A stretch of DNA of 64,000 nucleotides from Lucinisca nassula (lineage: Eukaryota; Mollusca; Bivalvia; Lucinida; Lucinidae). The stretch lies in contig OY757011.1 of assembly GCA_963580285.1 (NCBI GenBank), positions 167,119,406-167,183,405 of the forward strand, given 5' to 3'. The notes under the pieces are model-generated. The model had not been told where the DNA came from. It made no database searches and was given only the letters and a program-made list of their open reading frames with translations. Made by a program: the position numbers and the translations under genes. Below, in pieces: positions 22,977 to 35,060 of the stretch (positions are counted from its first letter, which is position 1; each line of letters begins with the position of its first letter).

Positions 22977-23306
22977 CCAGCCCCGATAGCTCAGTTGGTA
23001 GAGTGTCCGCTCCGGGGAACGGGAGGTCTGGGGTTCGATCCCGGGCCGCGACATACCAAAGTCGTTAAAAATGGTACTAGCTGCTCCTCGCTTGGCACTC
23101 AGGTTTACGGGGAAGAGCTAGGACTGGTCGATCCAGTGTCAGGATAATGTGACTGGGTGTGGTATCATGTAATGTGTCTGGGACATGATACTTCAGTGAG
23201 GCAGCACTATAAACGTGAGCATTGAGCTCCCTGTCGCAACCAGACACCGTCGTGATATGACTGAAAAATTGTTGAAAGCGACGTTAAACCCGAATTCACA
23301 CACACA
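22977..23306 (+). mobile_element. tRNA-derived SINE family S1 with 16-bp target duplication
   Basis: A box TAGCTCAGTTGG and B box GGTTCGATCCCGG; body and tail as in the copy at 17998, ending GCGACGTTAAACCCGAATTC and a CA repeat. ACACTGACTTAAAGGA at 22961-22976 recurs at about 23306-23321, overlapping the CA tail. Family-typical length near 330 bp. Confidence 0.93.
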
Positions 23307-23321
23307 CACTGACTTAAAGGA

Positions 23322-24085
23322 ATGAATTTGATTCCTTCCCCTGTTGACAAGGGAAAAATGTCTTAGCAAAGGTTGCCTCATCTAGTGCAGACTATGGTTA
23401 CAATATTCTCATGCACTTGAGATAGCCATGTTTTTCTTACATAAGGTTGTCTGCTGGTACTATGAGTTAGTGAAGTATTCTTAAAAGTGCCATAGAACTG
23501 AAGTATAAAAAGATCAGATGTCTGGAAATGAGTGTTTAATAAATTAAAAGAAAATAGCTAATGAACCAGTTAGGGTAGCACAAAAGATATAAAGCTATAT
23601 TCCTGAAAGGCAGTACTTGTATTTAAAATGAATTTCTGGTCAAGCTTGATTTTTTTTTTCTGAAAGATTTCAAAATCTGGTCTCAGTTTCATGCAGATTG
23701 GCTGAACAGATTTCTTATTAATTTAAATCCCTATGTGGTCCTTCACAACAAAAACTTAATCATATTATGAAAATACAAACTCACTGAGAAATTATGAATA
23801 TAGAAATTTGCCAGCAATATTGTTTGTCTGAAGTACATTTCGCACAATGCCACTGTTATGTGTTATACCGCATAATTCAGCAAGAATGCTAACCCTTTCA
23901 TTAATTTTATTGCCAAAGTGGAGAGAAAGTACAAAACCATCTGATCAGCTACCCCACCAAGAGGATAATATGGAAAACATCAGTTGATAATGGAGGTAAT
24001 AAAACGATGATCCTTCTCATTTTATGTAGCAGTAGGAGTTTTAGACAGCTCATAGACACATAAAAAGGCCTTTATACATATGCAA
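23322..24085. other. Unassigned sequence
   Basis: AT-rich; no repeat or gene recognised. Confidence 0.45.
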
Positions 24086-24091
24086 ACAGCA

Positions 24092-24137
24092 AAGGCTCTG
24101 AAAAGACTGCACATATGTGCAGTCTTTTCAGAGCCTT
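24092..24137. repeat. Perfect 46-bp palindrome, no loop
   Basis: AAGGCTCTGAAAAGACTGC on the left is mirrored exactly as GCAGTCTTTTCAGAGCCTT on the right around ACATATGT. Flanks (AAACAGC before, TTGACTGATCAC after) match a diverged version at about 27212-27280, so this is a small dispersed foldback. Confidence 0.9.
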
Positions 24138-24656
24138 GACTGATCACACACATAAAAATTGGGTCTAGAAGTGTCTTCAGGCAAAAGCATTATAGTTTTT
24201 ACCCTGTCAACATACCTTTGAATGATCAAACAAGAGTTCTAAGGGCCTTTTCTGCTCCAAGTTAATCATGTGTCTGGAAGTGAAAAATATGAATGTTTTC
24301 TCAAAATTGTGTAGGGTTTTATGACCAGTACAGAATGCAGTGATAGAGTCCTGCATTTTCTGGTATGATGGGACTGTGCCAAGCAAAGCATATGATAGAG
24401 CTTTGGATAAGCAAAAAGTAGCATGACCAAGGTCAAAATCGGGAAACTGTGTTGTTGTTGTTGTTGTACCACCTCAACTCCTTACCCTGCTGCATGTTGT
24501 ATCTGTAAACAGCTGAATAAGTGGCAAACAGTGTAGACCTTGATGAGGAGCTGCATTCTGCAGCATCTCATCTGGGTTCACACTGTTTACTCAGGCTTCT
24601 CCGAACACATACAGTTAATATGGTAGTTTTTGAGGCTTTAATAATTAAAGTAATTA
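24138..24656. other. Unassigned sequence with a MITE-core hairpin
   Basis: At about 24528-24592 is the AAACAGTGTAGACC...TTCACACTGTTTAC core with stem GAGCTGCATTCTGCAGCATCTC, but family A termini are only hinted at by CCTTACCCTGCTGCATG at about 24480. The rest is not recognised; a GTT trinucleotide run lies at about 24450. Confidence 0.5.
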
Positions 24657-24980
24657 CCATATTCGACCTATTTACCGCACATGCTCCAATAAGCGCACAC
24701 CCAAGCTTTTTCTGGAAAAAATACACAAGCACACACTTTACAGTAACCTCCCAACAAATTCATATTGAGTTTTGCTGCATCTTTGACACAGATAATCATA
24801 TGTATATGTGGTGAATCCCTATGCTGAAATTATACTCTATAAAATAATCATATCAGAAGCTTTTTATTCGTATTTTTTTTCATATTGAGTGTGCGCTTAT
24901 TAGCTAGATTTTTCACCACAATATTTTCATACAATTTTGTAAAAACTAAGCGCACGGTGCGGTAAATAGGTCGAATACGG
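24657..24980. mobile_element. Tc1/mariner-like MITE, 324 bp, TA target
   Basis: TA at 24655-24656 and 24981-24982 flanks inverted ends CCATATTCGACCTATTTACC and GGTAAATAGGTCGAATACGG, continuing inwards with GCGCAC/GTGCGC-type blocks. TA duplication with long inverted ends is typical of the Tc1/mariner superfamily. No transposase; non-autonomous. Confidence 0.82.
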
Positions 24981-25107
24981 TAAGTTCCATTTCATGTTAT
25001 ATGTTTTAGTTTGGATGTTTGATGATTGTTGTTGTGGATTTGGGTCCCTGTTTGTTCATCTGTATTTCCATAACAATAACTGTAAAACATTTGATATCAC
25101 GTCTATT

Positions 25108-25868
25108 ACTTTTTTGCCCCTGGAATCGAAAAGATTTGGGGGCATATAGTTTTTGGTCTGTTTGTCCGTTTGTCCATTTGCCCGTTTGTCTGTCTACAAA
25201 ACCTTAACATTGGGCATAACTTTTGAATGGTAATAGATAGAGCTTTCATATTTCACATGTTTATATCTTATCACTAGACGTTTCCAATGGTACCATAATT
25301 TTTGATCTCGTGACCTTGACCTTTGACCTACTTTTTTCAAAATTTTTAAAAACTTTAACATTGGTCCTAACTTTCGATTGGTAATAGATAGAGCTTTCAT
25401 ATTTCACATGTGCATTTCTTGTCACAAGACCTTTCTAGTGGTACCATAATTTTTGACCCTGTGACCTTGACCTTGACATTTGAACTACTTTTTAAAAACT
25501 TTAACATTGGCCATAACTTTTGATTGGTACGTGGTAGGGCTTTCATATTTTACATGTGCATTCCTTGTCACAAGACCTTTCTAGTGGTACCATAATTTTT
25601 GACCTTGTGATCTTGACGTTTGACCTACTTTTTAAAAACTTTTACATTGGCCATAACTTTCGATTGGTAAGTGTTAGGGCTTTCATATTTCACATGTGCA
25701 TTCTGTGTCACAAGACCTTTCAAATGATCCCATAATTTTTGACCTTGTGACCTTGACCTACTTTCTAAGACTTGAACATTGGCCATACCTTTCGATTGCT
25801 TAGTGATACTGCTTTCATATTCAACATGCACTGTCCGGGGGCATCGGTGTTTCACAAACACATCTTGT
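25108..25868 (+). mobile_element. Array element, GGGGGCAT type, about 140-bp units
   Basis: Starts with TGCCCCTGGAATC paired with GATTTGGGGGCA, then ATATAGTTTTTGGTCTG and a TTTGTCCGTTTGTCC tract. The CTTTCATATTTCACATGTG landmark is at about 25244, 25394, 25540, 25681 and 25813. It ends GTTTCACAAACACATCTTGT. It is the forward counterpart of 5410-6560. Several units read CTTTCATATTT then ACAAGACCTTTC then TGACCTTGACC. Confidence 0.78.
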
Positions 25869-26587
25869 TCATCTTGGACCTGGTTTCATGTTTTATTATG
25901 TTTTGGGGTTGATTGTCAGTGGACCCAAAGTTACTAACCACAGAAGCTCTTCAGTACTGATGTCCATGTGACTGCCGCTGATTTGTAGGAAATCCAGGTA
26001 ACGGTTATTTACAGAAAATAGCTGCGCCATTCTTATCTATAGAATCTGGACTGGAATCATGTGATGGGCTTGGTAAACAGTGAACACCTAAATCAGATGC
26101 CACAGAATTTGACATCTGATCAGGGTCATCATGGTTTGTTACTGTACAGGAATTTAAGGATTAAACGAAACTGTCTAAGTCAACGTTCAGGACCATTTTT
26201 TAAGCTACACACAGAGAAAATCGACCAGATGACTGGCACCTTTTCTGGCTGTTTAAAGATTACCAAACTTGTTATGTACCATATACAGTTTGCCCCTGAG
26301 TGTTTTTGCATCAAGGTAGAAACTTATTTTGAAAATGACTGAATGTTAAAAAAATCATATGACATCGCGTCTGAGAATGTAATAACGCCATGTAATAAAT
26401 TCGGTAATCTGCTGGTGGATTAGATATGCAAATTTGTTAGATATGCCCCGTAACATTGCATGTACGACGTCTTTAATGACTTCACCTTTGCTAATAGTGG
26501 AATATTGACATTTTTGTGAAACAGTCTTGAATAAAAAGCGTTTGCAATGTCATGTGATAAATAGAATCTTGCATTCGTGCTCACAAC
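25869..26587. other. Unassigned sequence with a hairpin core
   Basis: A diverged hairpin core lies at about 26070-26135 (GGTAAACAGTGAACACC, CATCTGATCAGGGTC). The 93-residue frame over it has no recognisable motif. Otherwise nothing recognised. Confidence 0.4.
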
Positions 26588-26932
26588 CAGCCCCGATAGC
26601 TCAGTTGGTAGAGTGTCAGCTCCGGGGAACGGGCGGTCACGTGTTCGATCCCGGGCCGTGACATACCAAAGTCGTTAAGAATGGTACTAGCTGCTCCTCG
26701 CTTGGCACTCAGAATTACAGGGTAGAGCTAGGACTGGTCGACCCAGTGTCAGGATAATATAACTGGGTGTGGTATCATGTAATGTGTCTGGGACATGATA
26801 CTTCAGTGAGGCAGCACTATAAAAGTGAGCACTGAGCTCCCTGTCACAACCAGACACTGTCATGATATGACTGAAAAATTGTTGAAAGCGATGTTAAACC
26901 CAAATTCACACACGCACACACACACACACACG
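26588..26932 (+). mobile_element. tRNA-derived SINE family S1
   Basis: Head CCCCGATAGCTCAGTTGG and GTTCGATCCCGGG, body and CA-repeat tail as in the other two copies. The flanks CGTGCTCA and TTGTGCTCA suggest a slightly decayed target duplication. Confidence 0.92.
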
Positions 26933-26948
26933 AATTGTGCTCATGTGT

Positions 26949-27043
26949 TATTGAATTTATCAAACTCATTGAGGAAAAGGGATAAAATGCGAGGTAGAGC
27001 CTCACATTTTATCCCTTTTCCTCAACTTGTTTAATAAATTCAA
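26949..27043. repeat. Long inverted repeat, about 45-bp arms
   Basis: ATTGAATTTATCAAACTCAT then GAGGAAAAGGGATAAAATG pairs with CATTTTATCCCTTTTCCTCA and then ATAAATTCAAT, with two or three mismatches and a small GCGAGGTAGAGCCT loop. It directly follows the SINE. Confidence 0.8.
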
Positions 27044-28498
27044 TAATATATGAACACTTAAGTAAGATCCTCTATGAGCTTGCACATGATAAAACCAACA
27101 AGACAAGCGAGGACTCGCATCAGTTTGGACATCCATACAGTCTGATCACTTTTCACTTACTATCTAAATAGCTGTTGGAGGTTTAGACAGACTTCAGCAC
27201 ATCCAAACAGCAAAGGCTCTAGTAAGACTGCAAGGCTGTGCACTTGGGTGTGCAGTCTTGCTACAGTCTTGACAGATTGCATAAATAAAAAGTGGGACTG
27301 GAAGTTGCTTCAGACTGTACAAGATTTGCTTTTAGCGGTGGGGATTTTGGTCAGACTGGCTTCATACACATGCAGGCAAATTTGTGTCTTGGTGGCACAG
27401 GATTTGAATGGTTGCATGTTGCCTTTGTGAGGTGGTTCCAACAGGCTGATGACTTAAAATTGTAGACCTTTGAAATGCAAAGGGTTTCCATCAGAAAATC
27501 TAATGTCAGTATACCTGGAACTATTTCTTTGTCTTCATTGTTGGGCATACCTGAATCACCAATGACCATTTCAGTCACTGGATTGCTAATTGGTTTTTAA
27601 TTACTTTCTAAATACTTAATGATACCAGATTTTTCATCCTGATATCCACACTCAACCTCATATAAAATTTAAAAGGTTGTCAAATATTGAGATGTTTAAC
27701 TGACCTGGGATAAACTTATCAAATACATGATGTATGTTGAACAGTCTGGTCTTGGCCTGGACTGTAGTGTTGTCCAGGCATTTATGGCACTCTTCATATA
27801 CAGTAGGTGGCTTTTATATATTAAAGGTGACTTTTTTTGATATTTATATATTTGATATTCAGGAAGTATCAAGAAATTTAAATCTGTTAAAACTGGAAGG
27901 GTTTGCTTGAAGCCATTCCTCTAATAAATGTCTAGATTTTCACACAAGTTGATGGTAGTGATCTGTTAGCTGTCAAACTGGTAAGTACCCCTCCCACTCC
28001 ATCATATCAAGTGACAGGCTCTTTCCCTAGGGTAGCAATTAGAGACTAATTTGTTTATGATCCTTTGAAGATATAAAAATATTCTAGGGCTGTTTGATTA
28101 TTACTTGTTCAATATTATTATTTTTAAAGTATTTGAAGTTAAATGACAAGAGATATGCAGAATGTCAAGCCTTGTTTTGCTCCACAGATGATTCACATGA
28201 TATTACAAGCCATATTTTCTCCAAAAGATAATTTCCAAAAGTTAAGGTCTAGTCTGCTATGTTTCATTTTTCATCAAGAAAACATGCATATATAATTTTG
28301 ACCCCCTCGAATCCCACTTTTATACAGTAAAACTTGGGTTTACAGGGGTATAAACCTTAGTTTATTTAATTCTGCTCTAAAATTTTGAGCAGAATAAGAA
28401 AAATATCAGAATTTTTCATCATTAAATTTTTTATTTTTCGGCAGTAAAATTTACAATATTTATTTGTATAGGCATGTTTTTGTAATGTGTTGTTTGTG
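27044..28498. other. Unassigned sequence with one small hairpin
   Basis: An imperfect hairpin at about 27220-27262 (AAGACTGCA... TGCAGTCTT) is the diverged relative of the palindrome at 24092. The rest shows no repeat or gene that I recognise. Confidence 0.45.
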
Positions 28499-28728
28499 TT
28501 AACCCATTGGTTGCAGGGGAAACGCCTAAAGGGTTGCTTCGGCAAACAGTGCAGGCCCAGATCAGATGCCGCAGAGTGCAGCGTCTGATCAGGGCCTGCA
28601 CTATTTGCTAACAGGATTTTCCGTCAAATATAGAATAAAAATAGACCTGACACCCCTTATACCTTGTATGATAAACAGTTATGTTCCACATTAACAATGG
28701 AAGAGTCCACTAGTATACAATGAGTTAA
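28499..28728 (-). mobile_element. TTAA hairpin MITE, family B
   Basis: TTAA at 28499-28502 and 28725-28728. The central stem CAGATGCCGCAGAGTGCAGC / GCGTCTGATC lies between GTGCAGGCCCA and GGGCCTGCAC arms. Right end CCACTAGTATACAATGAG. Confidence 0.85.
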
Positions 28729-29186
28729 TATTGAGAACCCTTTATGTCCATCACATCTGAACTAATGAGAGAATCTCTTGTGTTCCTAGCAGATAGGGAA
28801 TGTTAATTAAACTGATTGTCTCAATATTGGAAAGTGATAGGAAATCTCTGTGATGCAATCTGTTTACCAAGCTGACCACATAAGTGATAGGAGAAGTGGT
28901 GCATCAGATTCATCAAGTTTATTAAATTTTCTGAAAAAAAAAAAAAAAAAAGAGCAGGCCTGGAAAATTCTTCAAAGTTTCACCAAGGCCATGTCGATTT
29001 TGGTAAATTTCATAGGGATAAGTCAATAATTTTATATATCCTGCAGCATAAGGCACTTGTCATAGAGAGTAGACAAGTGGATTTTTCTGGCCCTGATGAG
29101 TGAAATGAGTATAGTACATGCCCATCCCAATCACGACAATTGTCGTCTGCTTTGTCGTCCACCCGTTACTTTAAAAGTCATATTTT
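28729..29186. other. Unassigned sequence
   Basis: Nothing recognised; a run of 18 A lies at about 28934. Confidence 0.4.
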
Positions 29187-29258
29187 TCAAACAGTGTGGA
29201 CCCAGATCAGACTGCTCCTGTAGGAGCAGTCTGATCTGGGCACACGCTGTTTGCCTGT
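29187..29258. repeat. Hairpin MITE core, family C
   Basis: CAAACAGTGTGGACCCAGAT and ATCTGGGCACACGCTGTTTG are the outer arms, and CAGACTGCTCC/GGAGCAGTCTG the inner stem. Same outer arms as family A but a different inner stem. Confidence 0.85.
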
Positions 29259-29359
29259 GAGCAAAAATGTTTTTTTTAAACATTTGCAAAAAGTTCAGCG
29301 GACCACATAAGCAGACGACATTTTCAGATTTAGTTTTTCTCGGCTTCATGGTAATGGCC

Positions 29360-29549
29360 TTAAACCCGTAGAATAAATTAATCTAGCCAAGCCCTTTTCT
29401 GACTATCAACCAATCAAATTACTTACAATGATGTATTCGTCATTTCACAAATAGAATTACAGTGCAGATCCTGATCAGATGAGCTATATAGAGCCATCAG
29501 ATCTGAATCTACACTGTTTTTTTTCCGTGTTCACTGGGATAAGGGTTAA
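29360..29549 (+). mobile_element. TTAA hairpin MITE, family A (decayed)
   Basis: Left TTAAACCCGTAGAATAAAT, right CACTGGGATAAGGGTTAA. The core stem is degenerate (GATGAGCTATATAGAGCCATC). Confidence 0.75.
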
Positions 29550-29678
29550 AGTAACTTCAATTTCTAGAGCAGACAGCAATCAATTTCTTACTTTTATTTT
29601 CCCTGAGAAAATATACAGGTGAATCATCTGCAGAGAATATAGGGCTTGACATAATGTGAATTGACTGCGTGAAAATAA

Positions 29679-29734
29679 GGCTTGACATTACATATGAATC
29701 TGCTGGGCAGACCATTCACGTATAATGTCAAGCC
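29679..29734. repeat. Hairpin, family D
   Basis: GGCTTGACATTACATATGAA pairs imperfectly with ATTCACGTATAATGTCAAGCC-type sequence around TCTGCTGGGCAGA. It abuts the next MITE directly, sharing its flank. Confidence 0.8.
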
Positions 29735-29928
29735 TTAACCCTTGTCCTTCTGAATATCTAAATATGTCACACCCACTACTGATTATCAGCCAATCAGATT
29801 ACTTGATGCAAATTATTGCAACAAATTCATTAACTGGATGGCAAACAATGAAGATCCTGATCAGATGGCTCTGGATCTACATTGTTTCAAAGATAAGGCA
29901 CATCCAGGCTCAGCAGGACAAGGGTTAA
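29735..29928 (+). mobile_element. TTAA hairpin MITE, family A
   Basis: TTAA both ends, CCCTTGTCCTTCTGAAT on the left and CTCAGCAGGACAAGGG on the right. One half of the inner stem is missing. Confidence 0.88.
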
Positions 29929-30376
29929 TTTCTTTGAAAAATGCTTTGAAAATATAATTAGCACTTGAAGAGTTCAAAGGGCTCCCTCGAGGCAGCTTCA
30001 TGTTATGTCAAACCTTTTTTCACTGAAAAATGAGAAAGAAAAAAAAAAAAACTTTGAAAATGCCATGTGCCAGACGTGATAAGCACTCGAAGGGTTAAAG
30101 GGCTCTCTAAAAGCTTGCAATGAAAGGGATTCCTTTTGTGAAATTTGCTGGGGTTTGGTATATATTATGTCAGCTTTGTCACTATTTGTTCAGTTTTGTG
30201 CGAAAATCCTTCAACAAGTGATAAGGCCACTTTGATCTCAACACTGACCAATTAACATAATCCTTGTACAAGCAATCTGACCATAACGTGTCTCATTTGA
30301 TTAGTGCATCACAACCTCTTTATAGCACAGTTTGGGATACAACATGGTTTAAAGATGTATGGATTATATAGAATAT
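29929..30376. other. Unassigned sequence
   Basis: Contains repeated GAAGRGTTMAAAGGGCTC blocks at about 29967 and 30086 but no recognised element or gene. Confidence 0.4.
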
Positions 30377-30740
30377 AAGAATCTTATATGGGTGTGAGGG
30401 GAGGATGGAAAAATCCGTCCCGAGGGACAGATTTTTCGATCCACCCTCACACCCATATTGGATTCTTTTTCTTGCATACCTTCCATTTCTTAAAGCAGAT
30501 TTTTAATGTTGCAGTCACTTCGGTTACCAATGTCCGCCATATTATGTTGACACTGCAGGAATGTTTAGTGACGTTGCTGTGACGTCAACCTTAACGACGG
30601 CGCATACGAGGTTGTAATCAACCAGTGCATTTATCAAACACCCGATTATAATCGATTTTGGGTCGGAACATCAGGGTCAGAACAGAAATTTCTGTCCCAG
30701 GGTAAAATCACGGATTTCCTTGTCTGGTGTGCGAGAATAT
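30377..30740 (-). mobile_element. Foldback element, short copy
   Basis: Reverse-complement relative of 16975-17395. Its hairpin (30379-30467) pairs GAATCTTATATGGGTGTGAG with CTCACACCCATATTGGATTC; the inner CACTGTCCGGCATCAC palindrome of the other copy is absent. It contains TGTGACGTCA at about 30568. Confidence 0.75.
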
Positions 30741-30930
30741 ATAATCTATACAAAGTCATACGTAAAAATGCTAAAAATTCGGACTGTTTGTGGACTTGCT
30801 GTAATTCTCCTAAAATTTTAACAAATTTTTTTCATGATCCACCAAGCAGTCCAAAAAGTACAGACGGAAAGGCAAACAGTGTAAACCCTGATCTGGGTCT
30901 GCACTATTTGCTTAGGTCTGTCTGTCCCAA
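30741..30930 (+). mobile_element. Hairpin MITE, family C (decayed)
   Basis: Shares ATAAAAATGCTAAAAATTCGG-like left part, a CAGACGGAAAGGCAAACAGTG block and a TTTGCTTAGGTCTGTCTGTC right part with 47101 and 48337; the inner stem has collapsed to CCTGATCTGGG. Confidence 0.7.
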
Positions 30931-30934
30931 TACT

Positions 30935-31215
30935 TAGGATTTGTTTGATTTGAGATTTAACGTCCCCGTCAACACTGTAAAGGTCATTTTGGAGATGCTG
31001 CTTCCAATTTTGTGGGACTTTTACCCGACATTGAGATGAAATGACAGCTCAAGCCCTGTCGCCCAATGAAACCAATAGGGTTTATTAGCATGGACGGTCC
31101 GCCTCGCTTAGATCCTCTAAGTGGTTTACCAGTACTAGTGTGCGGGCCGGATTCAGCTCTGCGTGGAAGCATCATGCAGCCCATATATTTCTTCAAGCCC
31201 CCATGGGCGGGGGTC
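30935..31215 (-). mobile_element. SINE-X, nearly full length
   Basis: Inverted tail GTTTGATTTGAGATTTAACG, then the usual order to CAAGCCCCCATGGGCGGGGG. CCAATACTTAGGA on both sides (about 30929 and 31218) looks like a target duplication. Confidence 0.9.
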
Positions 31216-33535
31216 ACCCAATACTTAGGAACATTACAGTAACTTGGTTGTACAACTAACACTTCATCCTGCTAACCTTATCCCATGCATTTATGCCAGC
31301 AGTATGGCTGTGAAAAATCTCACAGCACTGGTGGGTCGATCATCTCTGAGTGTAGGCCGAAAACTAATGGTCCTGAACGGGAATCTAGGACTGTTTTGTT
31401 TAACCCTTAAATTCCTGTACTGTACCCAAACACTAGACCGTCTCCAAAATGACCTAAATAGTGTTGATGGGGACGTTAAACCTCAATTCAAACAAACCAA
31501 AATGATCAGATGCTGGCTACCTGGGTCTAAACCCAGTACCTACACAAAGTCAATGTTTCACAATAAGCTTTCTTTCACACAGCACTCTGACAGTGACCAG
31601 AATAGCGTGGCTGCTTTCTATAAATAACCATTACCTAGATTTCCCACCAAAATCAGATACAGTCATGTGGACATAGACACTGAAGAACTTCCGTCTTTAG
31701 CAACTTTGGGTCAGTTGACAATCAACCCAAAAAGGGTTTTTCAAGGTCAGAGAAGGTTAGGATTAGCCTAAAGCAGGCAGATAGCATGTAGGTAGTCACA
31801 TCAGCATCAAATCATTGTCATGGTTTTGCATTGTAATTGATTCAACATTGCTTAAAGGTGTGTGTCAGATGGGATCCATCCTAAACTGTTTGTCCCAGAC
31901 TCTCATATCTTCAGAAATGTTGCTGGCTTTCTTTTATTTTTTTCATAAAGATGTATCAGTCATTTAGTAATACAGTCAATTTTACATTCGAGATATAAAC
32001 ATATTTTATTTTGTGTTGACGTCAAACTAACATTCTTATCTGTTTAGAGACGATTCATAATATTATCATTCAGTTCAACAGATTTAAAGGAGCAAGCTGG
32101 ACAACATATTTGCTTGAAGTATATCTAGTTTCCTAAGAGATAGTAGCTACAAAGCAATGTTTGTCAAATTGTTTTAGCAAATAGGGGTTTAAATGGTTCC
32201 TTCTGATTACTTTTGATAACACAGTAACTGTTGAAAGTCACACTTGATGTTATGCCAGTAACAGATACTCAGCAACCATGTTAGGATTAAATATGCAAAT
32301 AAGTTGTAAGTACACTAATAAATGGTGTGGGGACCAGAACATTTAATATTATTTCCTACGTACAGATGAATACCACAGTCTGTTTTACTACTTTAATATG
32401 TACCTCTGCCATTTTTTGTTTTAGTTGGGGTGGGTGGTGGCTATAATAAGTTATTTTTTCCATTTTTTTTGTACCTTACTGCCCCTTCACTTGTTATGTG
32501 TGGGGCAAAACTTCTCCAACTTGAATATAAGTAAAATTTAAACATAGTGGTTTAGTTGAAAGGCTATTTTCTGTTTACATTTACTTTGGACCTTTAGGAG
32601 CTGTTAGTGTAGATTTTGTCAACTCGCCTAGAAGTAAACATTAGCTACCCGATTTGGAAAATAATATTTGTTTGGTTAGTTTTAAAACAAGTCTTTCTTT
32701 TCTAACACACAGAGTGGAACACTCAAAACTGGAATAATAAAAGAAAGAAAACACATTATATACCAGTATCGGAACAACACCAGGCACTTCACATGGTCGC
32801 CATTTTGCTCTCGACATGGTGGAGTTGTTTGAGTTTCATATTAATGATTCTCTGCACCATGAAACCCGAGCTGGCACTGTTTATATTACAGGATCAGGTT
32901 TTGAAGCTACCTGATTGAACAGAATCAATTAATTTATTTAAATGGTTCAAAAAGAAAATAGGTCAACACCTAAGAGATGTTTGATGTTGAACAAAAGAGT
33001 GGCCATTTCATCATGAAAGCTTATAGCAAGGCTATTTGAAGTTTAGTTGAAGCAATGAAAGTGAAGGACATTGGTTAGTCACGGGGAAGCTGTTGTGGCT
33101 TTTCAGGTACAGAGTACTCTTGTTGTAACAATAGTATTTGTTCCCCAATCCTTTATCTTTTAAAGAATTTGCCACTAAAGAAGCTAAATACAGAGTAGTA
33201 TTATAGATGATAAAGGGCCTTTTCCCCCAAAAATACTCCAAGAAAAAAAATGTTGCGAACATTTGTTAGAATCTCCACCATTCTAACAAATATCCACAAC
33301 ATCTGTTTTTTTTGGAATAAAACAATTTAGTTTTCTTGACTATCACCATTAACCCTTCCTACATGTATCTTGAGCCAAGGATTTGTTCCATTAAAATTGT
33401 TGATCATTGTAACAAGTTTTGTCATAATATCAATTGTGTAACCATTGTGCCAAGCAATGACATCACTTGCTCATTTAGATGAACAATGAAGGCATACAAA
33501 CAATGTGAAGGTTCTGTGAAGCCTGCAGTCTATAG
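31216..33535. other. Mostly unassigned; short SINE-X tail inside
   Basis: A SINE-X 3' fragment lies at about 31438-31498 (CAAAATGACCTAAATAGTG, GGACGTTAAACCTCAATTC). A block near 31309 (AAAATCTCACAGCACTGGTG) resembles inverted sequence near 22880. The 127-residue frame at 31244 runs through these repeats and is not a gene. Nothing else is recognised, including at 31620-33535. Confidence 0.5.
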
Positions 33536-33983
33536 GTGACCAAAGAAGGTTCTGGCAAAACTACACATAAAGTGAACAATGAAGGTCCTACCAAAGCTGT
33601 ACATAAGGGGAACAAAGAAGGTTATAACAAAATTACACAAAAAGGGAACAATGAAGATTCTGGCAAAGCTGTACATAAGGTGAACAATGAAGGTTCTAAT
33701 AAAACTGCACATAAAGTGAATAATGAAGATTCTGGTAAAACTGCACATAAAGTGAACAATGAAGATTCTGGTAAAGCTGTACATATCGTGAACAATGAAG
33801 TTTCTAATAAAACTGCACCATACTTTATAAAGATAACCAAAGAAGGCTCTGGCAAAACTGCACATAAAGTGAAAAATGAAGGTACAGAAGGTGAACAAAG
33901 AAGATTTTAACAAAACTGCATGCACATTAAGTGAACAATGAAGGTTCTGGAAAAACTGTACTTAAGGTTGTAACAAAACTGAG

Positions 33984-34142
33984 TGAGTGTTTGAGTTTTA
34001 CATCCCACCAACAGCTAAGGTCATACGGAGACGAGACCTCGGTTTAAAGACTCATCTGAAAATCTAGAGAAGCTCTGGATCGATCCTGCGATCCCTGGTT
34101 TACAAGGCCAGTAGCGTAACCACTACATCACAGAGGCTTCTA
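33984..34142 (-). mobile_element. tRNA-derived SINE family S2 with 13-bp target duplication
   Basis: TAACAAAACTGAG at 33971-33983 recurs at 34143-34155. In reverse the copy has a tail of GTGAGT type, then GTTTTACATCCCACCAACAG, the inverted B box GATCGATCCTGCGATCC and the inverted A-box region GTAGCGTAACCACTACATCA. Full length about 159 bp. Confidence 0.92.
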
Positions 34143-34954
34143 TAACAAAACTGAGCATAAGATTCTGACAAAATTGCACATGAAGTCTGGCAAAGCTGCA
34201 CATAAGGTGAACAATGAAGATTCTAACAAAACTGCAGATAAAATGAACATTGAAGGTTCTTACAAAACTGCACATAAGGTGAACAATGAAGGTTTCAACA
34301 AAGCTGTACATAAAGTGAACAATTATAATAAAAGTTTTAACAAAACTGCACATAAGATGATCAATGAAGATTCTCACAGAAGTGCACATTAATAGAACAA
34401 TGAAGGTTCTAACAAAACTACTCATAAAGTGAACAGTATAGGTTCTAACAAAACTGTACATAAGTTGAACTATGAAGGTTCTAACAAAACTGTGCATAAA
34501 GTGAACAATGAAGATTCTAACAACTGTACTCAAGTGAACAATGAAGGTTCCAACAAAACGGTACATAAGGTGAATAAAGTGAACAATGAGGGTTCTGGCA
34601 AAGCTGCACATAATGTGGCAAAATTACAAAACTCCACATTAGGTGAACAATGGAACTTCTAACAAAACTGCACTTATGGGGAATAATGAAGGTTCTTGCA
34701 TAGCTGCAAATAAGGTGAACAATGAAGATAACCTGGCAAAGCTGTGCATAAGGTGAACAGAAGAGGTCCTAGTAAAAATGCACATGATATGCACAATTAC
34801 GGTTCTAACAAAACTGTACATAAGTTGAACAGTTAAGGTTCTAACAAAACTGCACATAAGATGAACAATGAAGGTTCTGGCAAAGCTGTGCATAAGGTGA
34901 ACAGAAGAGGTCCTAACAAAAATGCATGTGATATGAACAATTAAGGCTGTCATT

Positions 34955-35060
34955 TTATCTCAAGGTCGGGTAAAAGTCCCACATTATTGGAAGCAACATC
35001 TCCAAAATTACCTTTACAGTGTTGACGGGTACGTTAAACCTCAAATCAAACAAACAATGA
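34955..35060 (+). mobile_element. SINE-X 3' fragment
   Basis: GGTCGGGTAAAAGTCCCAC to GTTAAACCTCAAATCAAAC, inside the minisatellite and followed by AATGAACAATTATGG of the array. Confidence 0.8.

Noticed and set aside
18000..26660. Possible tRNA genes at the S1 heads
   Set aside because: Each has A and B boxes but is followed by the same 260-bp body and CA tail and is flanked by target duplications, so these are SINEs.
31244..31627. 127-codon forward frame
   Set aside because: It crosses a SINE-X tail and a block repeated near 22880; no motif and no splice support that I can judge.
33530..34953. Minus-strand frames of 77-162 codons rich in phenylalanine and valine
   Set aside because: They are the reverse strand of the 36-bp minisatellite; open only because the period is a multiple of three.
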